DNA of 64,000 nt from Hirudinaria manillensis (GCA_034509925.1 CM067533.1:8029656-8093655), one strand, 5' to 3'; positions 42,792-55,286 are shown, numbered from the stretch's first letter. The notes: generated from the letters alone by a model not told the origin. A program made the numbers and translations.

Positions 42792-45396
42792 TCACTGGGT
42801 AGGAGGGAATTGGCCATGAGGATGGGGGTACAATCCCTGGGCCGGTCCACGGGAGTAAGGGTTGGTCACTCCCTGACTAGGAGGAGGTGCAGGACTGAAG
42901 TTCTGAGCTCTGACATCACCGGAAGGTGGGGGTCTTTGGTTCTGTTGGTTGAAAAACAATTCAGTAATGGAATAGGTTCATAGGATGTCATTATTAATTA
43001 TTTAAAGCAAAACAAATAACTATCAAATATCATTTTTATACTGAATTATTCATTTAATAGGCCTAAATATAAATTGGAAATAACATCAGAAATCAATCTT
43101 GAAATAGCTCAATGAATCCTCAAGCGATTTCATCCAAACCACACTATTTTATCCACCATGGTGATAAATGTCCTTTAGATACCAAAATTTAAATTATGCA
43201 GTGCTGTCTACATGAGTGTATAATTTTGCAAATGTACCATGTATCCAGAAGTCCCAGAATTTGAAGGTTGGTTATGTCCACCCATGCCCTGTGGGGGACC
43301 GTAGGAAGGATAACCTTGATAGCCTTGCTGTCCACCTGGCAGGCCGGTCTGCACCGGCTGATTGGGGTGGGGGTATCCGGCGACGGAGTAGTTTCCGGGC
43401 GGATAGGAGGCCGGTCCGGACTGCGGTCTGTAGGACGGGCCCGGAGGGGCGCTTCCCCCGGCAACGCTGGAAGACGGTGGAGGAGGATAACCGGAAGGTC
43501 CTCCGATCCTGTTGGTGCCGTTGTACTGTGACTGAGACGGGTATCCGCCTCCGGTGTTTTGCTGGGGGTCAAACGACGATGGTATTTGAGGCTGTTGGGG
43601 GATGTTGGCTGCAGGGGTGGCTGGATAAGGGGGCTGTGCTGGAGGAGGGGCAGGGGCAGAACTGGAGAAAGGTGGTGGCTGAACAGGCTGGAATTGTGAG
43701 GGATGTTGAGGAGCACTCGAGCCAGATGAGGAAGGAGTCTGACTCCTGCTTCCAGGGACTGAATTAGAAATGACTTGATCATTAATTTCATCACGTATCG
43801 GCTTATCAGCTAACTAACTAATTAACTGATTACAGTAAAGTGGCTTGTGAGCAGGTTTAGCATTAATAAAGAACGAGTTTTTCGGTAACTGATTAGTAAT
43901 CGCAATCAGATTAATTACACTGAGGCTGGGAGAATCCGGAAGACATGCTTGGATCATGAGGTCCAGAAGGTTGTAAATCTAAGAAGAAGATGAAGAAAAT
44001 CCAAGTTGAAATTCTGATTATAAATTAACTATTATTATTTTAATATTAATTGTGAAATTAATTAATGTAATTTTTATTATTTCCTTTTGGTTGTTTTATG
44101 ACTTCACAGTAAATCATGAATATTAGAAAAATAATACTGAACCTGTCAAGAGAGGATCAAACTCCTTGCCCTCATTTTTGATTGGATGAGCAGGGAAGGC
44201 TCCGCCTTATTTTCATAGAAACATTAAAGTTGTAAATGTTATCAGCAAATAATCTACTTCTTAACTACAACCAGACAGTTGCCATAAACCATCTAATTTG
44301 ATTAACACAATTAAAATTTATTATGCTGATATAACATAATAATAAATAATATAACAATAAATATTATTGTTTTTCTAATCCTCTTAACTCGTCTCGATCC
44401 AATAAATGGCAGCCATTATCATATTATCATCAGTTTCAACAAACGATTGCACACAATAAATCACCAACCTATCTTCTGATCTCCGACTTCAGGTGCGCTC
44501 GGCTTCTGCACACCTGCTGCTTCGGGCAGGGGCGACGGACCCTTCGAGTTCTTGTTGACCTCAACCGAGCCAAGAAGTCTGTTGGTGACTTCGATCAGGG
44601 ATGGCAAGAGTCTCCTCAGCTCCTTCACGTCATCTTCGAGGGACGGTTTCGTCTTGGAGTTCACTGGTAAAATGCACCGGCTTCAATCACTTCATGATGT
44701 ATGATAACATGTTTTCATTAATAAAAAACAGCTTAGTATTCTCTTAGTATTCCCAAGTAGTCTTTAATTATAATTATTATATAGCAAACTATAATATTAT
44801 ATAGCAAGTAATTTACAGTAAGATACAAAGTATGATGTTGATTCATTTTTCTTACCAAATGCTTATTTCGAGATGTGTGTTTTGTGTTGTGACTCACTTA
44901 CCAAAAATGGTGATCTTGAGGATCTTACTGCACTGAATTGCAAAGGCTACATCACTGTCACTGACCATTGTAATAAGATCGCCATCTACAATGCAATGAA
45001 TAACATAAGTTATTTGGCTCAAACATGCAAGGAACTTAGTGCACACTCACTCCTACACTCCTATACTCACTCACTCACTCCTACACTCACATTCACATCA
45101 TTTCCTCACAATATCACATACATCACTGCCACATCCATCAATCCATTATTAATGCTTTGCAAAACAACCATCTTCTAAAGCCAACAGTAGTGACCTTCAT
45201 CCTTGTATTTGATAGTGATTTCATCCTTCTTCGAAAGCTGTCCATCAAATACTCTTAGCATCATGAGTACAAGTTCCTCATAATTGAGGTCCTCATTGTG
45301 AATGGGGATACACCTAACATCATCACCCAATCTTGCTTTTATGATCAGTTTCCCAGTGAGATCACTGGGAAAGAAGGAATCGTTTTGTGATGTCAT
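42792..45396 (-). CDS. TFG: TFG (TRK-fused gene) protein
   Basis: TFG forms ring-like oligomers at ER exit sites and organises COPII carriers, binding Sec23 through its disordered C-terminus. Seven minus-strand exons, 45195-45396, 44902-44985, 44469-44663, 44143-44205, 43919-43978, 43238-43758 and 42792-42941, give 424 residues (human 400). The PB1 domain is at about 11-95: [44 protein letters not shown], then [17 protein letters not shown] and [11 protein letters not shown] coiled-coil follows ([20 protein letters not shown]), then a long Pro/Gln/Gly/Tyr-rich tail (for example [19 protein letters not shown]). I chose the ATG at 45396 because a good acceptor (TTTGCACAG) lies just upstream and the longer frame runs into intron. 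So a non-coding first exon is expected, probably near 46000-46150. Confidence 0.93.
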
Positions 45397-46204
45397 TGCT
45401 GGAATTCTGTGCAAAGCATTGGGAAAGATGAGAACAATCAAATAAATAAATAAATAAAGAAAATAAATCTAATCAATTCTAATTTTGTACTCTTGGTGGC
45501 TCTAAAGTGCATACTGCCTCACATTGAAATGGCTAATCAAAATTGCTTTAAACGGCTTAAATTTACAACCTATTTAAAGCTTCACTGATGCAAATGTAAT
45601 GCATTAAACATTCAATATGAAAAGCTTATGAGTGGAAAGCATCAGAAATCCTAACGAAATCCCTTGTCTCTTTAGAAGCCTAATTAGTAATCTAATGATC
45701 GAAACAAGATTCTTTATATCAACGACAGCCAGTTTCAACCAAGATTAAAGACGCAGCTTATAAATCTAAATTTAAAACCATACTCACTAAAAGCTATAAT
45801 CCCGGTACGCAGGCCTTTTAATTAGAACCGACCATACCCAAGAATGTCAACAAAACGTGGCACTTAATATATTTTAATGCGCTTCATAACAATTTCTGTG
45901 AGCTTAAATTTTCCATTATGTATTATTTAAACTACAACTTTTTTTAGAAATTTATTTTTGATGATAAAATAATTGTTCAAATTTACCTGATTTAAGTTTT
46001 GCACCTACAGGAATTACTACTCATTGAATTATATTTTATATTATACATATTATATATGTGCATGTATGTGTAATGTTTTAAAATGCAATTAAATAAACAT
46101 ACCATTGTGTCGATTTTGACGTGTACAACTAAAAGAAGACTGAGATTATTACTCGATGTTTTTCGACTTTGTTTTGTTGGTGAAAAGGCGGAATTGCGCG
46201 TGAA
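45397..46204. promoter_or_regulatory. divergent TFG / SEC23IP promoter region
   Basis: The start codons of the two COPII genes lie 808 bases apart and point away from each other. TFG has a predicted 5'UTR intron inside this interval, so the true gap between transcription starts is smaller. No TATA box is evident. The stretch just before the SEC23IP ATG (about 46140-46204) is less AT-rich than its surroundings. Confidence 0.5.
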
Positions 46205-49200
46205 ATGTCTCAAAGAAAAGTTGATAGTCAGCCATCGGCTCTGCTGATGCTGTCATCTGAGGAAATGAGCTGTAGTTTGTTGGGTGGATTAAGTGACAGC
46301 AATGTACCATCTTTGCTGGCCATTCCTCAGGATCCTCTCAGTTCATCGGCAGAATCGGCATCACATCTTTTTCTGACAGGTGATTTAGAATCATCTGAAT
46401 TCACTTCAAAATCATCAGCGGTTTTTCTTAAATATAATATTTACAAATAGAGGATGCAGATGTGGACAACTTCATTGGCCAGACTTCTGCACCATCAGTT
46501 TCTATTTCGACTGCTCCTCCTCAAAAGAGCTCATCCACTACATCGTCAATCTCATCCTTTCTTCCAAATCCATTTGCTTCCTCAATGCTAGGATCAAGTC
46601 ATGCTTCTGATGTTCCACCTTCAAGTAACAATCAGTCTTACGTCTCATCAACTTCACAGCTTCCTTCAGGTCCTTATCAAAATACATTAGCCAATAACCC
46701 TCTACAGTCTGGTGGTTAGATATGAATGATTTAGTTCTCATGTTAGATTTCTTTTTATGTTTATTGTAGTATTCATTTTTTATTGTAAAAGTTGTTTTGA
46801 TAGTTAAACTACCTATTTTTTTTATGTTCATGGAAATTCTTGCAGTTTTTGTTATTGATAACACTTCTGCTTTGTTGATTTTTGAAAACCGTTCCCTCGG
46901 TGATTTTTTTAAAATTTTTCTCGTAATCCAGGAGACGATTTAAGAAATCCATACCAGTATCGGAGGGTGGGAAAATATCAGCACGTTCCTCCTCCGACTT
47001 ATTATTCACCCCCTTCCCAGCCTCCCCATCTTGGGGCATCATCCTTACCTCCCCAAAACCATGCAACTCCAGACCAACCTCCACCCTATGCTCCTCCTAG
47101 TTATAGTCAGTCACCTCAAGACCAGACGGTTCTTTATGGACTGAACGATGCTCATCAAAGCTTTCTCCCGAACAATGGCTTCTACCGACCTATCGAGTCG
47201 CACTGGTTTTACAACAAGAAAGTCGGAGACAAAAACGTCTGGATGCCATTTTCGTTTGCAGATTCAGCAAAACTCGAGGAAGCTTTCATTGCAGGTGAGA
47301 AGCGATTGGTGATTGACCTTTGGTGATTGAATCCTTTGCTGAGGATTGAATCCTAAAGCCTTAAGATTTGTTCCAATTTTTTTTTATGTTTGACAATTGC
47401 TCCAAAGAGCATATATTGATATTACACATTTATTTATAATCATATATATACTGTAAGTGATTGTTACTAGATGAAGAACTAAATTTAAATTGAATCGGTC
47501 ACATTTATGTACATAATTAATAAATCAACTAAATTAATACATTGCCATATTAATAACGTTGCTTGTTAATAACACAAACTACTTACTGCACTGCTTACTC
47601 ACTGCGATCGGTTTATTCCAGGGGATCAAAAGAGTCAGTCGGTCGGAGTGGAAGGAGGGAGGTACGACGTGGACATCCAGGAGAGGCTCAAGAGGCCGAT
47701 ATATTGGAAAGAGGAAAGTGCTCAGGTGAGGAGATGCTTGTGGTTTTACAGACCCGAGGGGGAGTCCCACTTCGTGCCCTACGACGAAAAGTTTGCTGCC
47801 GGTCTCGAGGTAGTTTTATTCGTTAATTGTTTAATTAATTGTATATATGTTAAAGTTTAATAATAAACTAACATGAGATGATTAACTTTAACCTAATTTA
47901 TTAAGATATTGCATTAACAAATGTTTGATTATAACCATATTATGCTGACATCTGTTGTACAAACTTTAAAATAAGCCCTAATAATCAGACATAACCTAAT
48001 ATGAAATAATATTGTTTATTAATATAATCATTATTATATTACATGTTATAAATAAGGTCAGTTAATTTTAAATTGAGATGAATTTTGAGAGATTGTGCAT
48101 CAGTTGCATGATCTTTAGAAATTTATGGCTGATATTTCTTATGAACTTCACTGATGTTTTTAAACATGATTTTCTGAAATTTCTAATTTTCTGTGATTGA
48201 TCACAGTCTGGCACTCATGTTAACACCTGCTTTGCCGCTGAGGTTTTATTTATAACTGAACATCATCATTTCTGAAGATTTCTTTTATTTTATTTTTTAT
48301 TTTTTTATAATTTCCAATATTAATATGTATTGCTACTTGTTTACTTGTTTATGGCATCCAAATGAGCCATGAAAGTAACGATAAAAAAAGAACTCGTATT
48401 TTGTTCAATTTTTGTTTATTATTGAAAGAAATATTTTTAATTTAGCACATCAGGAAGGCATTTTTTGAATACATAAACATCATTGTAGGAAAGCTACAAG
48501 CACGCGATTCAGACCTCCGACTTCCACAAGAGACTCGCCTTTCCCAGCGGAGAAACCATAATCATCCACAGCCCCACGGCCATAGTCCACTACCCTCCCC
48601 TGTCTCAGCCGGACGCCTGGGGCAATGCCATGGTGAATAAGCAGAAAACTTTGGTTTAACAATTTGATTTATTTTGTTTTGATTTTTGTTTTTTTTAAAT
48701 CAAAAATTTTAATTTTTTCTTTTCCTCAAGGGAGATTCCAGGCCTCAGGTGGTGAGGAGGGGAGTTGCCGAGTTTGAAAACATCCCAAAAGGTTCTTAAA
48801 TCCACTTTTCATCGACCGACGTCCATCTTTCGCAACCTTTTATGGTTAAAATATGCTCATAAATCGATTATTAAAAACCATCTTGGCAGACGAGAATGAC
48901 AAAGTGGATCATCTGGTTCTTATAGTCCTTGGCTTCAACTATAAAGACGAGAAAATCATCGAATGTGGTGAGTGTCGCATAACTTTAGGTTCGAGTCTCA
49001 CTTTTATTTATTTATTTAGGTTAACATAATTAGCCAATAGCCTTAACTTATTAGCTGGTTTAGTTATCAGTGAATTTGTTCTAACGTGTCAACAAAATTT
49101 TATGAATTGGGACAATTTCCATTCTTAAATAAAACATTATCGTTATGATAACGAGGTTAATTATTATATAATTATTCATGCGATTAATTATTCTTCGTCT

Positions 49201-52200
49201 CTTCTTCCAGCGGACGAGTTTCGACGGGTCGCGGAGCAGATGCTGAACGGACACTTTTCCAGGTCCGTCAAGGAAGGGCAGGTTGGGAGGATGGAGTTTC
49301 TGCCTGTCACCTGGTCACATGATCATCTCGATGATGTCCTTGAAGTTGACAAGTGAGGATTTTAGTTTAACTTGATTTCGTTTATGAATATGTAATTTAT
49401 GGCTAGACATTTATTATTAATAGAGATGTTTAATATGTGAGGAAATTCTAAAATTGATTTTAGCTTATTTATGAAATTATGATTTGTTAATAGATGTTAG
49501 ATAGATAGATTGATAGATGTTAAGCTTGCAGCTGTAAAGATAGGTATGTGAATGCGTCAAATTCAATGCATTACCACAATTCAATGCATTACCACAATTC
49601 AATGCATTACTACAATTCAATGCATCAGGACTCTCAAGTCGTTGACACTGTCGAGCATCGGGAAACTGCGTCGCTTCACCAACGAGATGCTCGTCGAACT
49701 CATGTTTTACTCGAGTCCCTCCCACGCGCAGGTATTTGTCGTCTGCCAATTTACTGGCGAATATTTTTCTATTTTTAAAATTTCCTGAAGATGGAAGGTG
49801 AACATCCCTGGTAATATAACTGTTATTTATTGCTGGGAGATAATATTGCCAAATATATTGTAAATAATAATTATCACCATAATTTTTTCATCGATGAACT
49901 TACATAAAATTATATTTTTTGAGTTTGAGAGCATTTGAGACTTATTAAATACAATTTTTGCATTAGCTTTATAAAAAAAATCCTGGTGATTTATTAATAA
50001 TTTTTATAATACTTTCATAATAAGCATAATTTCATTCTTGCAGATGGCCGTGACCTCGCTGACGGAAGCACTGAACCGTGCCTACTCGACGTTCGTTGCA
50101 CGTCACGCTGAATTCGTCGGAGGGGTGTCCATTGTGGGCCATGGTGTTGGTTAGAAGCACATTTTAGATGTTCTTTTTAGGAATCCAATTTCTCCATTAA
50201 TACCGATTTATCATTTATCGTACTCAGGATCCGTCATCGTTTACGACGTATTGGCCAATCAGGGAGAAGATTTTCCCGACCCCGGTCGTGCCGACCGATC
50301 GGCACCGCCCGAACTGGCGAGACCCGCCTCAGGCCAGAGCTTTGAATCGACCAATCACGCCCAGCCTGGTCTGAAACGTTCCTTGAATGACTCTAGCTCT
50401 AGCCTTGCAAGTCTGGCAGAGGTTGGATTGTCCTCTGAATAACTTATGCCAATGAGACAACAGCAATAATAATAAAAATTTTTGTAATCTACGAATCAGA
50501 GTGACAGGATGAGTGCCCTCGGTCTTCACTCCACCCTGGAAGAGGTCCTGGAAAAGCTTGGATTGAAGGATTTTGAGGAAAAGTTTAAAAGTGAACAAAT
50601 CGACGTCTCATCGTTGGTGAGTGACTTGCGTTTTATTTCTCTGTTGAATCGAGCTGCCATTTTTAAAGACTCGCGAGTCTAAGAACTTACGTGAAAGTTA
50701 AAATGGCGGTGGCTGTTTTGCAATGAATGTTTTGGTGGAAAATAAGATACGGCCATCTTTGAAAATCAATTTCACTTCGACTTGTTTCTGCCTAGGTTTT
50801 GCTCAACGAATCAGACATAAAAGAGATGGGCCTCCCACTTGGACCGAGAAAGAAGCTTCAAGATTTCATCAAGGTTGTTGAAATGCATGCGTGCGTGCGT
50901 CGTATATGCAATCATCAATGTTGCGAGCCGAAACCTAATTTTGTTCTGATTGGTGACCTTTTAAAGTGAATCGAGGCTGGTTTCATTTTTCCATCAGAGA
51001 CAACTCTTGCCATTTTGAAACTGATCAAAATGGCTTTTCTAAGAAATCGCTTAAATATAAATAAGAAAATGTTTATAGCTAAATGGTAGCCACACAGAAT
51101 TGTTCTTTGGTGCGAACAGCAATCATTTAATGGCACGAAATGTTCAAATTTCAGAAGAACTTGACACACGGTGGGACCACTCCAGAGATCCTGAAGCCTC
51201 AACAAAAACAACAACCTATGCCTCTGCAGGCAACAGTGCAACAACAAGAACAGAGTTTAACTGAAGATGGGAGGTAATATAACCCGATAATATAACTGTT
51301 ATTTACTGCTGAGAGATAATATTGCAAAATATATTTATGATAATAAGTACCTTCATAATTTTCCCATAAATATTATAAAAATAAATAAGTAACAAGGAGA
51401 GTTAATAAAGCTTTATTTTATAATAATTTTTATAAATAAGTTATAATGACACAAAAACTCATGATACATTCATACCTTCATTACTCTTTAGTTGCACTGC
51501 TACAAAGCCAACTACTGGATCTCAAGGAACCTTCACCTTTACCATCAAGTCCCAACGAGATGGCAGGTGTGGTACGGACGTACCCGTACTGAAGTACTGC
51601 CCTCTCGGATTTCAGCCGGCAAACTTCTTTGCCCTTGGATCTCCCGTCGCCATGGTGCTGGCTCTGAGAGGCGTCAAGCTTCTTGGTGAAGATTTTCATC
51701 TCCCCACGTGCTTGGGATATTACAATATCTTCCATCCTTTCGACCCGCTGGCCTACAGGATCGAACCCCTGGTGTTGCCCGGCGTCCCCCAGAGGGCCGT
51801 CCTCGTGCCCCATCACAAGGGCAGGAAGAGATTCCACCTCGAGCTGAAGGAAAACCTGGCCAGGATCGGCTTTGACATCAAGCAGAGGATAATGGAGTCG
51901 TTCAGATCCACCTGGAGAACCATCAACGACTTTGCCTATGGACGCAAGGCTTCTTCGCCAGAGCCCAAGATCGATGATGAGGCCGTCGACAGAGAAGTCG
52001 ACGGAGTCCTCGCCGAGATGCAGAAGGAGGCGGACGATGCAGGATCTGTCGTGGCCTCCAGCGTGGCAGACGATTCCGACTTCCCTGTTGGATCCCTGAA
52101 CCAGGGCCGTAGGGTGGACTACGTCCTCCAGGAAAGGCCGATAGAGATTTTCAACGACTACATCTTCGCGTTGGCCAGCTCGTCTTGCTATTGGCAATCC

Positions 52201-52950
52201 GAGGACACGGCACTCATGCTCCTAAAGGAGATATATCTGAGCATGGGGATCGTTTCTCAGAAGCCCGGCGTGCTGCCACAACCCGGGCTTCCCCTGGGAC
52301 CTCCTCCGAAGAGTGGATTTGTTCAGTCGAGTGCACTGACAAAGGGTATTAACCCAGCGGCTCGTGCCTCTCCATATGCATCATATCCTTCACAGCCTCC
52401 TCAGCCACCCTATTGGACAGCCCCGAATGCTGGATCGTTTCCTATCGACGCTCCTCCAATTAATTCCATTCCTTCCCCTTTTGGTTCCCAGGCACCTTCA
52501 ACAATCAATAAGATGCCCCCTCCATCATCATGCCAAAATTTTCCTCCTCCAGCAGCAAATCAGGTATATCCTCCTCTATCCTCCAATCAGATGTTGCCAC
52601 CACCACCATTAACCAATCAGATGTTCTCTTCTGTAAATACCAATCTGCCAATGCCCCCACCAACCAATCAGATGCTCTATTCTGCATCCTCTAACCAGAA
52701 ATTGCCTCCTCCACCAACCAATCAGATGTTCCCTCCATTATCATCCAATCAGCCTCCTGTCCCTCCGATGATGAATCATCCTCCCTTCTACCCCGGCGGC
52801 CATGCCCAACACCCCTCTTATCCTGCTTACAGAGAAGCCAGGCAGCAGACGGGCTATCCTTCCGGTCCGGGTGCAACGAGACCCCCTCACGTCAATCTCA
52901 CCAACATGCCCCTAGGGCCTCCTCCAAAGGATTTTTCAAAATTTGATTGA
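46205..52950 (+). CDS. SEC23IP: SEC23-interacting / DDHD-family protein, predicted catalytically inactive
   Basis: SEC23IP (p125) links COPII coat components at ER exit sites and belongs to the intracellular PLA1/DDHD family. Fifteen exons, 46205-46379, 46451-46711, 46932-47294, 47622-47809, 48489-48632, 48731-48791, 48890-48967, 49211-49352, 49629-49731, 50044-50149, 50228-50421, 50500-50616, 50796-50873, 51155-51273 and 51492-52950, give 1195 residues. Order: Ser/Pro-rich N-terminus; WWE-like region (HWFYNKKVGDKNVWMPFSF, then YWKEESAQVRRCLWFYRPEG); lipase-like core (VDHLVLIVLGFN, VEFVGG-type strand reaching VSIVGHGVGSVIVYD); SAM domain (about 606-670); DDHD domain (FFALGSPVAMVLALRG, FHPFDPLAYRIEPL, PHHKGRKRFHLELKENL, RRVDYVLQERPIEIFNDYIF, SEDTALMLLKEIY). 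A roughly 230-residue Pro/Asn/Gln-rich tail with PPP motifs follows; human SEC23IP (1000 aa) lacks it. The nucleophile, oxyanion and DDHD His positions are substituted (see findings). Confidence 0.92.
49556..49628. repeat. 18-base tandem repeat forming a splice acceptor
   Basis: The unit CAATGCATTACCACAATT repeats four times. The last unit reads CAATGCATCAG and its AG is the acceptor of the SEC23IP exon at 49629. Confidence 0.85.
49784..49885. repeat. intronic repeat copy A (pairs with 51261-51365)
   Basis: About 100 bases, including CTGAAGATGGAAGGT and TAATATAACTGTTATTTATT, recur with moderate divergence at 51261-51365 in another intron of the same gene. Confidence 0.75.
51261..51365. repeat. 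repeat copy B, overlapping the end of SEC23IP exon 14
   Basis: Matches 49784-49885. Its first bases, CTGAAGATGGGAG, are the last coding bases of exon 14, and GTAATA is the donor. Confidence 0.75.
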
Positions 52951-53812
52951 CAAAATCAGGAAGTTGATTTCAGATATATCTCCCATTTCTCTAGCTCAGA
53001 GCCAATGGAAATGCTATTGTATCATTAAGATAGACGTTATAAGTGAGGCTTGTTTGACATTGTCATTATTTGTGTCTGCAATATAGAAAAATATAATACA
53101 TTTATTTACTAATCGAATGCCTCTTTTTTTTGCCGTTATTTATATTTTCAGTTATTTTCGGCAAATTAAAGCCACGTAGGCATTACAAAAGATTATGTGC
53201 TTATGCTATCAAATCTTCGATATTCAAATCTCAGATGGTGTTTGGTGTTTTCTTGTAAAACATTTCAGTTTCTCTGCTTCACGTTTCAGTCTGCTAAGGT
53301 ATTGACACCTCGGCCCTACTTGCAGAACGAATTTTTTTTTGAGATTTCGGTTCGGAATGGGACCTAGTTGGATGGCCAAAAGGCGGCATCGTTGGTCGCA
53401 TGCGATCGTCCGTCAGAGACCCTCTTATTTTGGTTGAGTCAGTTCTTGGTGAGATGATCTTGAGTTTTAAGAAGAGAAAGCTTAGAAATGTATTATTTGT
53501 TGTTTTGAGCAGCAAATGTTGAAAATACGGCGCTCTATGAACTAGAATATTTGAGTTGACCCCTTTATGATTCATTTCAAACGAGCAATAAATTTGTGAT
53601 AAATATCGTATTATTAATAATTATTAATAAACTTTTTTCGTTAAATAAACTAAGTTTTATTACCTTAAATTCATGTACTTCGGCATTATACCTTGCCTTC
53701 ATATCTGAATGGTTTGGGTAAAACCAAAGAGCATCGACATCACTTAATTCAAAATCATAAATATTTAAGTTGGCAATTATATAAATGGTTAATAAGTAAT
53801 TATTAAGAAGTC
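52951..53812. other. SEC23IP 3'UTR and kinase upstream region
   Basis: No coding feature. Possible poly(A) signals on the + strand are ATTAAA at 53165-53170 and AATAAA at 53587-53592. Confidence 0.4.
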
Positions 53813-55238
53813 ATGAACACTGCAATTAGTGAAGCAATTTTATTGGCACACGAAAAGGCCTCCGTCGAAATCCCTCGGTATTCGTTCAAGGAGATTATTG
53901 GCCAAGGGATGTATGGGACTGTTTTCAAGGCCAAGGACACTGTGGAGAAAAAGATAGTGGCCATAAAGGTTTCTAAATCAAATGACAAAACTCTGAGGAA
54001 TGAAATTGAAATTCTGAGGTACATTTTCCACTCAAACGTTAAAGGCAAAGAGGGCCTAGGTAAGATCATTGGTCAAGTTGATGGGACCAAATATGTAGCT
54101 GAACGTGGCGATACGATGCCGGCTAGTAATTTAGCAACATATCCATTCATTACACACATTTAAAACATCTCCATCAGGTAGATGAAGCAATGCCATTAGG
54201 TAATAGAATTAAAAGTCATTAATGAATTTACAGTTCAATTGAAAGATCAATTCAGTATCGATAGGAAACTCCACGTCGTGTACGAAATGCTCGGGAAGAG
54301 TGTCGACAGTTATATTCGTGAACAGCCGATGACAATAAGAACTATTAGGAAGGTTGCATTCGGCCTGTGCCGTTCCATGAGTGCCTTGTCGGAGATTGGA
54401 ATCATCCACGGAGACCTTAAGCTGGACAACATCGTCTTTTCTGGCAAGAGCATTTCCGACGTGAAAATAATAGATTTCGGACTTGCTCAGATTTGCAAAA
54501 AAAGTGTGAGTACATTTTGAATCAACAAGTACGGATTTAATGATATTTATTAAGGTCATGATATTTATGGAGATATTTTCGATTTACGTTCGTTAAAGCT
54601 GTTTGCCAAAACTTCGATTGAATTCTGTTCTTGAAAGCAATAATCATTACATCATTAACACCTTAATTATTCAGACTAATCATCCAATCCAAGCCCTTGA
54701 CTACAGAGCACCCGAGGTCCTACTGGAGATGAGTTATGGCAAAGAGATTGACATGTGGAGCGTTGGTTGCATACTTTTTGCCTTGCTCACCCAACAAACA
54801 CCGGCAAAAGGGCCCAGTGAAGAGAATTGCATGAGAGGATTGGTTCGTACTTTCGGAATGCCTCCTGCAAGAATGATAGCAAGCTCAAGAGTTTGGAGTA
54901 AATTCTTCGAAATGAATTATAGCTCTGGGTTCGAATTAAAAAATAAGGTTAGAATTGCATTTCGTTTGGCATAAAGTTTGGCTTAAAAAAAAAAGAATTA
55001 AACGTATCTGAAAATTTGTGAATGATTTGATTCCCAGACGTGCGAACCAAGATCCAGACCGTTGAGGCTGCTTGCCATCAAAAGTGAATGCGACGGAATG
55101 AAACAAGTAAACGACCAGGTAATAATCAAGCCGAGACTTGACATCTTGCTAAACCTCATAGAGAGGATGTTTACTTGGGAACCAGAAAAAAGGATGACGC
55201 CGGCAGAAGCTTTGTACCATCCGTTCTTTCGAGATTAA
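53813..55238 (+). CDS. small DYRK-like protein kinase
   Basis: Ser/Thr (or dual-specificity) kinase of CMGC/DYRK type. Four exons, 53813-54059, 54234-54505, 54675-54947 and 55038-55238, give 330 residues, almost only the catalytic domain. Landmarks: glycine loop GQGMYGTVFKA (30-40), VAIK Lys52, aC Glu in NEIEIL, catalytic loop HGDLKLDN (141-148), DFG at 163-165, YRAPEV, then DMWSVGCILFALL. DYRK-like features include GMPPARMI and SKFFEMNY, and it ends RMTPAEALYHPFFRD. The conserved Arg/Cys of HRD/HCD is Gly, and the DYRK activation-loop YxY is not present in the segment before APE. All residues needed for ATP and Mg2+ binding and phosphotransfer are kept, so it is probably active. A true DYRK N-terminal DH box is missing. 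Closest named orthologue not determined. Confidence 0.85.
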
Positions 55239-55286
55239 GTCAATACCGTCAATCAATTCACCTTTTATACTAAATGTTTTAAATGT

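Noticed and set aside
42696..43767. Plus-strand frames opposite TFG
   Set aside because: They are antisense to the Pro/Gln/Gly-rich TFG exons, whose minus-strand frame is supported by splice phases and homology.
43189..43794. 201-codon minus-strand frame in TFG exon 6
   Set aside because: Wrong frame of a true exon; the donor at the end of exon 5 (CAGT/GTAATT) sets the Pro/Gln/Gly/Tyr frame instead.
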